64,000 nt of DNA from CAYMAZ01 sp964388575 (GCA_964388575.1 CAYMAZ010000002.1:62001-126000); one strand, 5' to 3'; shown: positions 8,969-18,853, counted from the stretch's first letter. The notes: generated from the letters alone by a model not told the origin. Numbers and translations: made by a program.

Positions 8969-10444
8969 ATGAATCAGTCGCTGGAAAAGTATTTTCAAAA
9001 GTACAGAGATAATACAATCGGATATAACTATGAAATTAATACACCTTCAGGGATAAAAAAACTCATCTATGCTGACTGGATTGCAAGCGGAAGATTATAT
9101 GCTCCTGTTGAAAAGAGAATTTCAGAATTTATCGGTCCCTTTGTTGCAAACACACACACCGAATCCAATGCAACAGGCACACTGATGACAGAAGCATATC
9201 ATTTTTCACGTGAAGTCATAAAAAAACATGTGAATGCATCTGAAGACGATATATTGATTACAACCGGGTTTGGCATGACAGCAGCCATTGTCAAACTTCA
9301 GCGAATTCTTGGACTGAAGTTATGTGGCAAACTCATGGGAAGTGATTGTATTGACAGCAGTCAGAGACCGGTTGTTTTTATTACTCACATGGAACATCAT
9401 TCCAATCAGACTTCGTGGTATGAAACAACAGCTGATGTTGTGATTATAGAACCCGACAGAAATATGCTTGTGGACCTGAATGATCTGGAAGACAAATTGA
9501 AAAAATATGCTGACCGAAAAATTAAAATCGGTTCTTTCACTGCATGTTCTAATGTGACTGGAGTTCACACCCCATATTACGAAATGGCCAAACTGATGCA
9601 CAAATATAACGGACTTTGTTTTATTGACTTTGCAGCTTCAGCACCTTATGAGCCAATTGACATGCATCCTTCAGATGATGAAGCCCGACTTGATGCTGTT
9701 TTTTTCTCACCACACAAGTTTCTTGCCGGTCCTGGATCTTCAGGAATTCTTATTTTCCACAAATCACTCTATCATAGCAAAAGCCCTGATCAGCCGGGTG
9801 GTGGAACAGTTGAGTGGACCAATCCCTGGGGTGAATATCAGTACATCAATGATATTGAAGTTCGTGAAGACGGAGGCACACCGGGATTTCTACAATGTAT
9901 GAGAGCTGCCTTTGCAATCCTTTTAAAAGAGCAAATGCACCCCCAAAAAATGATTCTGAGAGAAAAGGAATTACTAAATACTACTTTCTGTGAATTTAAA
10001 AAACTTCCAAAACTAAGAATTCTGGCTGAAAATCTTGAAAACCGCCTCGGAGTCATTTCATTTTACATTGAGGACTCTCATTACAACCTGATCGTCAAAC
10101 TTTTGAGTGACAGATATGGAATTCAGGTCCGAGGTGGTTGTGCATGCGCTGGAACATATGGTCATTATTTGCTTGAGGTAAGTCATGAAAAATCAAAAAA
10201 CATTACTTCCCTGATCTCATCCGGTGATTTATCACAAAAACCCGGATGGGTCAGACTATCATTACACCCAATGATGACTGACCTTGAATTGAGTTGTATA
10301 CTGAATGCAATTCAGGAAATTGCTATATATTATGACAAATGGAAGTCTGACTATCATTATGATAAGAAAAAGAATGAATTCTCCCATATTGATTTTAAAA
10401 ATTGCAGTAAATCAATTGTAGAAAACTGGTTCACACTTTCATAA
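8969..10444 (+). CDS. class V aminotransferase (cysteine-desulfurase-like PLP enzyme)
   Basis: A 491-residue PLP-dependent enzyme of fold type I. The Schiff-base lysine is K250 in SPHKFLAGPG. The HMEHHSNQTSWYE block near residue 140 is the usual cofactor-binding His region. A Cys-containing loop RGGCACAGTYGHYLL near residue 390 resembles the catalytic loop of SufS/IscS-like proteins. The true substrate is not known; such long class V proteins are often only labelled aminotransferase. It is followed after 12 bases by the formyltransferase/propeller gene, probably in one operon. A role in modifying a surface sugar or lipid is inference from this context only. Confidence 0.85.
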   Translation: MNQSLEKYFQKYRDNTIGYNYEINTPSGIKKLIYADWIASGRLYAPVEKRISEFIGPFVANTHTESNATGTLMTEAYHFSREVIKKHVNASEDDILITTGFGMTAAIVKLQRILGLKLCGKLMGSDCIDSSQRPVVFITHMEHHSNQTSWYETTADVVIIEPDRNMLVDLNDLEDKLKKYADRKIKIGSFTACSNVTGVHTPYYEMAKLMHKYNGLCFIDFAASAPYEPIDMHPSDDEARLDAVFFSPHKFLAGPGSSGILIFHKSLYHSKSPDQPGGGTVEWTNPWGEYQYINDIEVREDGGTPGFLQCMRAAFAILLKEQMHPQKMILREKELLNTTFCEFKKLPKLRILAENLENRLGVISFYIEDSHYNLIVKLLSDRYGIQVRGGCACAGTYGHYLLEVSHEKSKNITSLISSGDLSQKPGWVRLSLHPMMTDLELSCILNAIQEIAIYYDKWKSDYHYDKKKNEFSHIDFKNCSKSIVENWFTLS

Positions 10445-10456
10445 CACAGTATAATT

Positions 10457-12151
10457 TTGTTGACCTCTCATCCTCCACCCTTGCGTTTTGCCATTATGCT
10501 TCAGAATGATTATCTCAAGCAATGGCAATATGATGTTATTGACAAGCTGATTCAAAGCAACACTGCAATTCCTGTCCTCTTAATTTATAATGGAGGAAAT
10601 GAAGACAATGCGAAACAGCCGCAAACTCCTCAACCCAACATTCTGTGGAGGATTTATGAAAAGTATATTCTCAGAAAAGGTCCTCTGTTAAATATTTTGC
10701 TCCCTGGAGAACTCCTAAACACTGCCAGAATAACTTGTAAAACCAGGAAACAGGGCAAATTTTCTGAATATTTTCTTTATGAAGATATAGAGCAAATTAA
10801 AACATTCAGTCCTGATTTTATATTGCGTTTCGGATTTTCGATTATCCNNNNNNNNNNTGGTGACATTCTTGATGCAGCACCTTATGGTGTTTGGTCGTTT
10901 CATCACAGTGATGAACAAAAAATTAGAGGAGGCCCTGCAGGTTTCTGGGAAACATTTCTCGGACATCAGCTCAACGGGGTCATTCTTCAAAAACTAACAA
11001 CACATCTGGATGGAGGGATAATCCTAAAAAAACGGTATTACAAAACAACCCTGCATGATTGTGCATACAATCTGCATCACATACTTCAGTCATCAGTTGA
11101 CATGCCTCTTCAGGTGTGCCGTGATATCATCAACGGCAAGGCTGACTATCTTCAACATCCCCCAACGGCATCTACTGCTCAGATGTATACGTGGCCCGGA
11201 GTTTTCTCAATGGTGCGATTTACAATGAAACAAATGTACAGGCGGATAGCATACAACCTGAATGAGCTGTTCATACACGAAAAATGGGCTGTTGGAATTA
11301 TGAAGGGGGATTTCAGTGAATTACTCAGCAAAGGACTCCCAAAAGACGGAATCCATATCATCAGCTATAAATCAAACTACAAATATCCCGCTGATCCTTT
11401 TGCAATCACAACTGAAAACGGGATGAGATTGTTCTATGAAAATTATAGCTACATAAACGGGAAAGCAGTCATATCATCTATTCTTATTAATGAGAGCAAA
11501 GGAACTGTTATCGAAAAACAAATCACAGAAAACAACACACACAATTCTTTCCCTTATGTTTTCAGACATGAAGATAGAATATATATGATCCCGGAGCAGA
11601 TTGAAAAAGGAAGAGTTGATTTATATATTTGGGAAGAACAGAAACAAGCACTTATATTTTGGAAAACAATTTTAAACAGCCCGCTTGCCGATCCGGTTTT
11701 AACCAGATTTAATGATAAGTGGTGGCTTTTCGGATCAGTTGCAGGATCCAATGTAAACAACTGTCTCAACATTTTTTTCTCTGATTCACCTGATGGTCAT
11801 TTTATAGCCCATTCCGGGAATCCGGTTGTATTTGACCCGAGAAATGCCAGAATGGCAGGAATGTACTCTGATAAAAACGGTAATCTTTGGCGGTTTGCTC
11901 AGGAGTCACATATCAGATATGGAAGAAATATTCGAATATACAAGGTAAATGAACTGACAACACAAACCTATTCAGAAAAACTTGTAACACGTCTTCATCC
12001 TTACACACTCAAAGATTTCAGAAAAGGAATACATACATTAAGCATTTGCCCACCGTATATAATCTTTGACGGGAAAAAATATGTGTTTACATTCAGAGGA
12101 TTTCTATTGAGGCTGAAATCAAAAATCAGAAAAAGCAGACATCATGTTTAA
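10457..12151 (+). CDS. formyltransferase-like domain fused to GINT1-type five-bladed beta-propeller
   Basis: About 560 residues with a 10-N gap at 10848-10857. The N-terminal 230 residues resemble formyltransferases: a first beta strand LRFAIML, the substrate-loop region WSFHHSDEQKIRGGPAGF, and HLDGGIIL. The C-terminal 300 residues resemble the beta-propeller found in glucosamine inositolphosphorylceramide transferase (GINT1) N-termini, with repeats such as NSFPYVFRHEDRIYMIPE. An ATG at 10496 would cut off the first beta strand, so the upstream TTG at 10457 is the better start. The gene overlaps the flippase gene by 8 bases, and a class V aminotransferase gene precedes it. The likely role is modification of a sugar or glycolipid before export; the exact donor and acceptor are unknown. 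Confidence 0.75.
   Translation: MLTSHPPPLRFAIMLQNDYLKQWQYDVIDKLIQSNTAIPVLLIYNGGNEDNAKQPQTPQPNILWRIYEKYILRKGPLLNILLPGELLNTARITCKTRKQGKFSEYFLYEDIEQIKTFSPDFILRFGFSIIXXXXGDILDAAPYGVWSFHHSDEQKIRGGPAGFWETFLGHQLNGVILQKLTTHLDGGIILKKRYYKTTLHDCAYNLHHILQSSVDMPLQVCRDIINGKADYLQHPPTASTAQMYTWPGVFSMVRFTMKQMYRRIAYNLNELFIHEKWAVGIMKGDFSELLSKGLPKDGIHIISYKSNYKYPADPFAITTENGMRLFYENYSYINGKAVISSILINESKGTVIEKQITENNTHNSFPYVFRHEDRIYMIPEQIEKGRVDLYIWEEQKQALIFWKTILNSPLADPVLTRFNDKWWLFGSVAGSNVNNCLNIFFSDSPDGHFIAHSGNPVVFDPRNARMAGMYSDKNGNLWRFAQESHIRYGRNIRIYKVNELTTQTYSEKLVTRLHPYTLKDFRKGIHTLSICPPYIIFDGKKYVFTFRGFLLRLKSKIRKSRHHV
10848..10857. other. 10-N assembly placeholder inside the formyltransferase-like gene
   Basis: Ten Ns between attatcc and tggtgac. 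Replacing them with a single g restores I-I-R-G-D in frame, as expected in this family, so perhaps only one base is truly missing. Confidence 0.9.
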
Positions 12152-13406
12152 AAATATATTCCGGACATTTGTTTCAAGAATTATTGCTGCAATCCTGACT
12201 TTTGGTGTTGTTTTTATTTCCTCACGAGCTTTAGGTCCTGAAAATTACGGCACCATCGGTCTGATTATGGTTGCAATCGGAATTGCCTTGCTGTTTTCAG
12301 CCTTAATTGGTGGTACCTCTCTAGTTTATTTCACATCCCGGGCCAATCCGGCTTCAATTTTTTCAATATCTTCTCTCTGGGGATTTCTGATGTCAGTTTG
12401 TATTCCAGGTATCATGGCAATTTTAAATCTTTATCCACCGAAATACTTTGCTTTGGTTTTCATGATTTCAGTGTTTGCCAATATATCACAAAACCTGATG
12501 TACATCATACTTGGAAAAGAGCGAATATTGCAGCAGAACATCATCAATTTACTACAGGTTTTTACACATTTCATTATTGTCAGTTTCTTATTTCATATTC
12601 TCAGAAAACCTTCTGTTGACAATTATCTCATTTCGGTACTTTTTTCTCACTTTATGGCAACAATACTGGGATTTGTGTTCTGCAGGAAGGACATCTTGCC
12701 TTTCTCTTTCAGCGGATTATCAGAGATAATTCCGGAAATTGTGAGATATGGCTTTTGGGTGCAATTGAGTGCATTTGTTCAAATATTCAATTACCGGCTT
12801 TCCTATTATCTTGTTGACTGGTTTCTTGGAAGGCAAATGCTCGGAATCTATACACTTGCAGTACAACTCGCTGAATCGTTCTGGATCTTGCCCCGAAGTG
12901 TAGCCATTGTTCAGTTTGCTCATATATCAAACATGAAAGACACAACACAATCAATGGCTCTTTCATATAAGCTCATGCAACTTGTAATGATTGTCATTGC
13001 CCTTTGCAGTATTCCTGTTTTCTTTATTCCTGAATCCTGGTTGATTTTTGTTTTCGGAATCGGATTTACAGGCATAAAAACAGTTCTTGTAATGCTCATT
13101 CCTGCGATCATTATTTTTTCAGGTGCAATCATCATCAGTCACTATTTTTCTGGAATCGGGAAAGTTTGGTACAATACCATTACCGGAACAATAGGATTTG
13201 TTTTTACTGTTATCAGCTGCCTTCTACTCATCCCGCAATTCCAGCTCAATGGAGCTGCAGTTGCTGCCAATATCACCTATGCTGCAATGTTTGTATCTTC
13301 TTTAGTGATCTTTTTAAAAATGAATCAGAAATCTTTGCGATCAATATCGTCTCAAGGGATCAGCTTCAAAAATCTTTGGACTCAGATCAGAAAAACTTTA
13401 GTGTAA
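12144..13406 (+). CDS. polysaccharide flippase-like membrane protein (Wzx/MOP superfamily)
   Basis: A 420-residue protein with about 12 hydrophobic helices. It has the MOP flippase N-terminal signature (SRIIAAILTFGVVFISSRA, then GPENYGTIG near residue 30). Such proteins flip lipid-linked glycans across the inner membrane. The ATG lies within the last codons of the preceding gene (8-base overlap), indicating translational coupling with the formyltransferase/propeller gene. Its 3' end overlaps that of the convergent MFS gene by 9 bases, so there is no room for a terminator between them. Confidence 0.88.
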   Translation: MFKNIFRTFVSRIIAAILTFGVVFISSRALGPENYGTIGLIMVAIGIALLFSALIGGTSLVYFTSRANPASIFSISSLWGFLMSVCIPGIMAILNLYPPKYFALVFMISVFANISQNLMYIILGKERILQQNIINLLQVFTHFIIVSFLFHILRKPSVDNYLISVLFSHFMATILGFVFCRKDILPFSFSGLSEIIPEIVRYGFWVQLSAFVQIFNYRLSYYLVDWFLGRQMLGIYTLAVQLAESFWILPRSVAIVQFAHISNMKDTTQSMALSYKLMQLVMIVIALCSIPVFFIPESWLIFVFGIGFTGIKTVLVMLIPAIIIFSGAIIISHYFSGIGKVWYNTITGTIGFVFTVISCLLLIPQFQLNGAAVAANITYAAMFVSSLVIFLKMNQKSLRSISSQGISFKNLWTQIRKTLV

Positions 13407-14636
13407 TTTTCTTTTTAACCGTATCAAGCTTTCCTTCATTCCTTTCATGGACAGAATCAGATGTAAAATCATCAACACTGATAAAACAGCCACGACGAGA
13501 AACACTGTTCTTGTTCCGAAATATGTTTCAGTGAAACCGAAAATTCCCGAAGAAATTAAAATAAAAACAAAATTAATAAGATTGTTGTATGCAATTGCAT
13601 CACCAAGCTTTCTTCCTTTCACATGCACCTGCATCCAAGCATTGAGGGGTGTTTTTAAGAATCCCCCGGTAAAAGCTGCAATCATAATCAACACTTGAAA
13701 GATGATCCCATTTGGATTAAAAAAATAAATTGCAAGCAAACTCAAAATGAATCCAATCCCTCCAATTGGAATAAATCCTGATTCAACATGTTTACCCGCA
13801 GCTGCTCCGGACAAATAAGACCCCAGTCCGATAGCTACAGCAACAATTGCCAGTGTGATACCTGTTTCCGTTCCGCTCATTCCGAGAGTTTTCGGACAAT
13901 GCAGAAAGAGATTCAGTTGTATTAGACTCGCAACAAGCCAAAACATGGACAACCCGATGACGACATCATTCAGTCCGGGAGCATAAGATCTTGACCATAA
14001 AAACTTTCGCCTTATATAAGCAATAAAATTTAATGGCTTTATTGTAATTGTAAGTGGTTTTTCCTCCTTTGCCCTGATCAGAATGGCATTTGTTAAACCC
14101 AGAAGCGTGATAATCAAAAAACTTGCGCAAATCCAGATCATTCTTTCTGAATGAAGATCGGATAGAACTCCGGCCACAAACGTTCCGGCAAGAACTCCGA
14201 AAAATGTTGTCATTTCAATGGCTCCTGTTCCGATTGAGCTTTTTTCCACTCCACCAATATCCCTGATGAGTGCAAATTTCATTGGCGAAAAAAATGTGCT
14301 TTGCATACCCATGAGAAACATGGCCATCATCACAACATATATGTTCTCAAGCCAAAAACCCGTCGTGGCAAGAACCATGATTGCAATTTCAGCGGTCTTC
14401 AGCATTATAACTGTTTTTCTTTTATTTAAAGTTTTTGATAAAAATCCGGCATAGGGAGAAAAGAAAATAAACGGCAAAACCATAAAGGCTGCTGCCAACA
14501 TGATGACAATTGATTCGTTACCATCTGCAAGCCAGTACACTGCAACAAGGCTGATCAGGCTTTTCAGAAGGTTATCATCAAGCACCCCAAAAAAATTTGT
14601 TGCATATAACGGAAACAGATTTGAAGTCTTCTGCAT
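13398..14636 (-). CDS. MFS transporter, LplT-like (lysophospholipid transporter family)
   Basis: A 412-residue 12-helix major facilitator protein. The N-terminal sequence LFPLYATNFFGVLDDNLLKS and SPYAGFLSKTLNKRK match the LplT group, which flips lysophospholipids for re-acylation. In many genomes LplT is fused or linked to an acyltransferase; none is present here. The start at 14636 is chosen because a TAnnTTTG box lies just upstream, within the extended reading frame that begins at 14693. It is convergent with the flippase gene and divergent from the MscS gene. The substrate is inferred from the family. Confidence 0.85.
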   Translation of the reverse strand: MQKTSNLFPLYATNFFGVLDDNLLKSLISLVAVYWLADGNESIVIMLAAAFMVLPFIFFSPYAGFLSKTLNKRKTVIMLKTAEIAIMVLATTGFWLENIYVVMMAMFLMGMQSTFFSPMKFALIRDIGGVEKSSIGTGAIEMTTFFGVLAGTFVAGVLSDLHSERMIWICASFLIITLLGLTNAILIRAKEEKPLTITIKPLNFIAYIRRKFLWSRSYAPGLNDVVIGLSMFWLVASLIQLNLFLHCPKTLGMSGTETGITLAIVAVAIGLGSYLSGAAAGKHVESGFIPIGGIGFILSLLAIYFFNPNGIIFQVLIMIAAFTGGFLKTPLNAWMQVHVKGRKLGDAIAYNNLINFVFILISSGIFGFTETYFGTRTVFLVVAVLSVLMILHLILSMKGMKESLIRLKRKLH

Positions 14637-14650
14637 TAAAGATATTTTGG

Positions 14651-14658
14651 CAAAAGTA
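14651..14658 (-). promoter_or_regulatory. -7 box for the LplT-like gene
   Basis: Minus-strand TACTTTTG followed by C matches TAnnTTTG. It lies 15 bases before the start at 14636 and argues against the longer upstream start. Confidence 0.45.
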
Positions 14659-14803
14659 AAGATTTTGTATGCATCCCTAATATATAACTTCAATTAATTT
14701 TGAATTGTTTGTTCGGTATTCAATCTCAATGTGTAAAAATAAAATGTTCATAGGAAATTTCATAATTCATTGATTTCTGCACTGTACTTCTGAAGTATTT
14801 CGT

Positions 14804-14811
14804 TATTTTTG
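14804..14811 (+). promoter_or_regulatory. -7 box for the YbdG-like channel gene
   Basis: TATTTTTG followed by C matches TAnnTTTG, 18 bases before the ATG at 14829. Confidence 0.5.
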
Positions 14812-14828
14812 CAGACAAAGCAAAAATT

Positions 14829-16127
14829 ATGACTGAACGAATTGCAGTAAATTATTCCGTATTTATTGAAAAACTTGAATCACTTCTTTACCGGCTATAT
14901 ATGCCTGATTCATGGATCGCTTTTCTGAGAGATGGTATTATGATTGTTTTATTGATTTCTTTGTGCATCATTTCATTTTTTGCTGCAAAGTTTTTTGTCA
15001 AAAAAATCATAGCCGCCATTATTGCAAGAACAAAAAACAATTGGGATGATAAATTATTTTCAAATAAATTTTTCACACGGCTTGCCTATATTGTTCCGGC
15101 AATTATTGTTGTCCAACTGATAGAATTTACAATACCTAATTACCCTGGTTGGATCAGTTTTATGACGGCCCTGACAAATATTTTTATTGCGATCATGATG
15201 CTACTTGCATTGTTTTCACTACTCAGTTCATTCAACGAAGTGTACGACACATGGGAAATTTCAAATTACAAACCAATCAAGGGATACATCCAGCTTATTA
15301 AAGTTGTTTTGTCATGTATTGCCGGTATTATCATTATTGCAATTGTTTTTGATCAGTCACCTTTATACCTCCTCACCGGACTTGGCGCTTTAAGTGCTGT
15401 CCTTTTGCTCGTTTTTAAGGACACACTTCTGGGACTTGTAGCTGGAATTCAACTGTCTGCAAATGATATGGCCCGGCCAGGAGACTGGATCACAATGCAG
15501 AAATACAATGCTGACGGAGATGTTGAGGAAATCACCCTTACAACAGTGAAGGTCAGAAATTTTGACCGCACATTGGTTTATATACCAGCATATGCATTGA
15601 TTTCGGATGCTTTTGTGAACTGGAGAGGAATGTATGAAGCCGAAGGCAGAAGAATCAAACGAGCCATCAATATTGATATGAATAGTGTTATGTTTTGTGA
15701 TAATTCTATGCTCGAAGAACTTAAGAAAATTGAACTGATACGTGATTACATTGAAAAAAAACAAGCAGAAATTGAAGATTTCAACAATAGTATCCCCTTT
15801 AATACTGATTACCCGGTGAACGGAAGAAGACAAACCAATTTAGGCGTGTTCAGAGCTTATATTGAAACCTATCTGCGTTCTCTGAAAACAATCAATCAGG
15901 AGTCCATTATGATGGTGAGACAATTGTCTCCGACAGATAAGGGCATCCCTCTTGAAGTATACGCCTTCTCAATTTATAAGGAATGGGTCATTTACGAAAA
16001 AGTGCAGTCTGATATTTTTGACCACCTGATTGCTGCGTTACCTCATTTTAACCTGAAGCTTTACCAATCCCCTGCAGGAGGTGATATTAAAGCATTCATC
16101 AGCCATTCTTTAAATCCTTCAGAATAG
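14829..16127 (+). CDS. YbdG-like small-conductance mechanosensitive channel (MscS family)
   Basis: A 432-residue protein. Five hydrophobic segments lie in the first 200 residues. They are followed by the MscS pore helix and beta domain (LGALSAVLLLVFKDTLLGLVAG, then DMARPGDWI near 215). The long C-terminal cytoplasmic part (residues 260-430), with an insertion relative to plain MscS, matches YbdG/MscM-type channels. These channels release solutes on hypo-osmotic shock. A second, shorter MscS protein is encoded at 32619-33431. The gene is monocistronic with its own promoter box. Confidence 0.9.
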   Translation: MTERIAVNYSVFIEKLESLLYRLYMPDSWIAFLRDGIMIVLLISLCIISFFAAKFFVKKIIAAIIARTKNNWDDKLFSNKFFTRLAYIVPAIIVVQLIEFTIPNYPGWISFMTALTNIFIAIMMLLALFSLLSSFNEVYDTWEISNYKPIKGYIQLIKVVLSCIAGIIIIAIVFDQSPLYLLTGLGALSAVLLLVFKDTLLGLVAGIQLSANDMARPGDWITMQKYNADGDVEEITLTTVKVRNFDRTLVYIPAYALISDAFVNWRGMYEAEGRRIKRAINIDMNSVMFCDNSMLEELKKIELIRDYIEKKQAEIEDFNNSIPFNTDYPVNGRRQTNLGVFRAYIETYLRSLKTINQESIMMVRQLSPTDKGIPLEVYAFSIYKEWVIYEKVQSDIFDHLIAALPHFNLKLYQSPAGGDIKAFISHSLNPSE

Positions 16128-16408
16128 CTTAACAATACACTTTTTATCAGGCTGTTTTAATTTCTGACATTAACAACTCCGTCAAGTTAATTTATAAGCT
16201 GTTGAATTGAAATGAACTCAATTTATTAAGAAAAAAAACTGCGGCAAACTTCCTTGTTGTCACCAACAGTATCATTGTATTTGCATTTATTTGAATCAGA
16301 AATAAAGCAATTTTGTTATTCTATTGTTACTTTATAAATTTTTTGTTACTTTTATTGTTTTATATTATTTATTCCGTATATTTACAAAATAATTGTAATA
16401 GTCACATT

Positions 16409-16993
16409 GTGAAAAAAACCAAGAAAAGAGACTTTATTCTGCTGAAAGCAAAGGAATTATTTGGCAAATACGGATTCAGAAGAGTCAGTGTTGAGGAAAT
16501 CTGCCGGGAAGCGGGAGTCAGCAAAATGACTTTTTACAGATATTTTAGGAACAAAACAGAACTTGCAACCACAGTCATCGAAACAATGATACAAAAGAGT
16601 CTTTTGGATTTCAGGGCCATATTATATGATGAAATTCCAGTTGAAGAAAAACTTGCAGGTATTCTAAAGATAAAGGCAGAAGGAACACAAGACTTCGGGG
16701 AAGAATTTATACGTGATCTATATAGTGGCAGTAACCCGGAGCTCCATGAAATCATGATTAACAATACAATAAGTGTTTGGAATGAAATCATAAAAGACTT
16801 TAGAAAGGCACAGGAAAACGGTTGGTTCAGAAATGATTTCAATCCGGAACTTCTTCTCCATCTTACATTTTCATTAATTCCCGTTATGACTGACCCCAAA
16901 ATACTTGCCATCTATGATCATCCAAATAAAATCATCATGGAAATTGCAAAATTATTTACATATGGTATTGCCCCGTTATCAATACACAAATGA
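16409..16993 (+). CDS. TetR/AcrR family transcriptional regulator
   Basis: A 194-residue regulator starting at GTG 16409. An upstream start would add a very hydrophobic, AT-rich segment not found in TetR proteins. The helix-turn-helix covers about residues 25-50 (VSVEEICREAGVSKMTFYRYF); the C-terminal ligand domain is unspecific. Its stop overlaps the start of the following outer-membrane protein gene by 4 bases, so it heads the operon 16409-22068 and is likely to autoregulate it in response to a small molecule. The 281 bases before it are very AT-rich and contain an imperfect promoter-like TATATTTAC near 16377; nothing else is seen there. Confidence 0.88.
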   Translation: MKKTKKRDFILLKAKELFGKYGFRRVSVEEICREAGVSKMTFYRYFRNKTELATTVIETMIQKSLLDFRAILYDEIPVEEKLAGILKIKAEGTQDFGEEFIRDLYSGSNPELHEIMINNTISVWNEIIKDFRKAQENGWFRNDFNPELLLHLTFSLIPVMTDPKILAIYDHPNKIIMEIAKLFTYGIAPLSIHK

Positions 16994-18144
16994 AAAATAA
17001 ACTCATCATTGCGATCCAGATATGTATGATTGTGCAGATTCACGCACAAAATGACGAAATAAGCTTTCATGACACCATCAGTTTCACTGGTCAGGTTTCT
17101 GGATTCGGTCATTATAATGATGCTGGGATTAACAAGTATTTAACAGGAAGCAGATACATTCCTGAATTGAGCTACAATGCATTTAAGAAAAATTCATCTG
17201 TACTCAGCTTCGAATCATCTGTCAATATTTGGGGATCTGCCTCTTTTGTTGAAAATTCCAAAGCTGAATATCAGGGTGACATTCATGCACATAGACTATG
17301 GGGAAGAATGTCAGGGAAAAATTCAGAATTGCGTGCCGGCTTACAGAAGATCAATTTCGGGTCAGCTTTAATGCTTCGTCCTCTTATGTGGTTTGATTCT
17401 ATGGATCCACGCGACCCGCTTCAGCTTACTTCTGGAGTTTGGAGTATTCTTGGCAGGTATTATTTCAAAAATAATGCAAACATTTGGTTATGGACATTAT
17501 ACGGAAATTCAACGTCAAGAGGATTAGACTATTTTAAAACTGCTGAACGAATGCCTGAGGCTGGCGGTAGAATCCAGATTCCTTTGCTTAAAGGGGAAGC
17601 AGGCCTGTCAGGACATTTCAGAAAAATAAATTCCGATGGATTTTCAATTTCAGAAAGATCTGATGAATGGCGCATTGGCATTGACGGGAAATGGGATGTC
17701 GGACCAGGAATCTGGTTTGAAACATCATTTGTTCAATCTCCTCAGATTTCAGGAATATTCAGAAATAAAACCATGGCTGTTGTGGGCACAGACTACACAT
17801 TTGGCCTTGGAAACGGATTACTTACAACATTTGAACATCTTTTTCTTTCGTTGGATGAAAATCACATTACATTCTCAAACACTTCCATGTTCAGTGCGCT
17901 TTCTCTTTCCTACCCTTTGAGCTTTTATGACAACCTGAGTCTTATTTCATATTTTGATTATAAATCCAATTCTCTCTATAATTTTCTTAACTGGAAACAT
18001 CAGTTTAAAAATCTATATTTGTATCTGATCGCATATCTTAATCCTGAAACAAATGCCCTTCCTCTTCAAAACAGTTCCGGGGCAGTTCCTTTTGGAGGAA
18101 AAGGCGTTCTTCTTATGCTCGTATATCATCATGCTTCTAAATAA
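16990..18144 (+). CDS. outer-membrane beta-barrel protein, function unknown
   Basis: A 384-residue protein with a clear Sec signal peptide (cleavage after IHAQ, about residue 20). The rest consists of alternating amphipathic strands rich in aromatic residues, which suggests an outer-membrane beta barrel. No specific family is recognised. The gene overlaps tetR by 4 bases and is followed after 9 bases by an ABC ATPase gene. It may be the outer-membrane channel or acceptor of the exporter encoded downstream, in the way that DUF1302-type proteins accompany RND/LolA-like operons in Proteobacteria. That comparison is by analogy only. Confidence 0.65.
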   Translation: MKNKLIIAIQICMIVQIHAQNDEISFHDTISFTGQVSGFGHYNDAGINKYLTGSRYIPELSYNAFKKNSSVLSFESSVNIWGSASFVENSKAEYQGDIHAHRLWGRMSGKNSELRAGLQKINFGSALMLRPLMWFDSMDPRDPLQLTSGVWSILGRYYFKNNANIWLWTLYGNSTSRGLDYFKTAERMPEAGGRIQIPLLKGEAGLSGHFRKINSDGFSISERSDEWRIGIDGKWDVGPGIWFETSFVQSPQISGIFRNKTMAVVGTDYTFGLGNGLLTTFEHLFLSLDENHITFSNTSMFSALSLSYPLSFYDNLSLISYFDYKSNSLYNFLNWKHQFKNLYLYLIAYLNPETNALPLQNSSGAVPFGGKGVLLMLVYHHASK

Positions 18145-18153
18145 ATTTAAAAT

Positions 18154-18853
18154 ATGGAAAACCAAGCAATTGTTAAACTCAGTAATGTCAGCAAAACTTT
18201 TCAGACAGGAAAAACAGAATTTACTGCTCTGAAAAATATCAGTCTTAACTTCCATAAAGGAGAATTTGCAGGGTTTGTCGGACCAAGCGGGTCAGGCAAG
18301 ACCACATTGCTCAACATTNNNNNNNNNNNNNNNNNNNNNNACGCCTACTTCAGGAGAGGCGATTGTAAACGGACTGAATATCAGTAAACTCAGTCACTCA
18401 CAGGCGGCTCATTTGCGCAATTTTTACATCGGATTCATCTTTCAGACTTTTAATCTGCTTGATGTGTATACTGTATACGAAAATGTGGAATTCCCACTTC
18501 TTCTTCAGAATAAAAATCACGGAGAACGAAAAAAGGCAGTCATGGAAGCACTTGAATGGGTTGGACTGACTGACAAAATTCATTCCAGACCTTCAGGAAT
18601 GTCAGGTGGAGAATGTCAGAGAGTGGCCATAGCCCGAGCCATGGTAAAAAAACCTCTCATTGTTCTTGCTGATGAGCCTTCTGCAAATCTGGATTCTGCA
18701 AACTCACACCATATTGTAGAAACGATGAAAAGGCTTAACCGAGAACTGAATACAACATTCATTTTTTCAACACATGATGAAAAAGTAATGAAATATCTGG
18801 ACAGAATAATCACATTAAAAGATGGGATTGTTGACAGTGACAAAGAAAAGTAA
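18154..18853 (+). CDS. LolD/MacB-type ABC transporter ATP-binding protein (interrupted by N gap)
   Basis: The ATPase subunit of an FtsX-type ABC transporter. Walker A GPSGSGKTT is just before the gap, and the signature MSGGECQRVAIARA and Walker B VLADEPSANLD come after it. A 22-N run at 18319-18340 separates the two halves, which are in different frames, so the run length is not the true gap length. In close relatives the missing segment between LLNI and TPTSGE is five residues (IGxLD), which would need 15 bases. There is one gene, not two. The two following genes supply the permeases. Confidence 0.9.
18319..18340. other. 22-N assembly gap inside the LolD-like gene
   Basis: The gap causes an apparent frameshift. 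By family alignment about 15 bases should be here, not 22. Confidence 0.9.

Noticed and set aside
15390..15833. Minus-strand open frame of 147 codons
   Set aside because: Lies wholly inside the conserved MscS channel gene in antisense; no recognisable domain.
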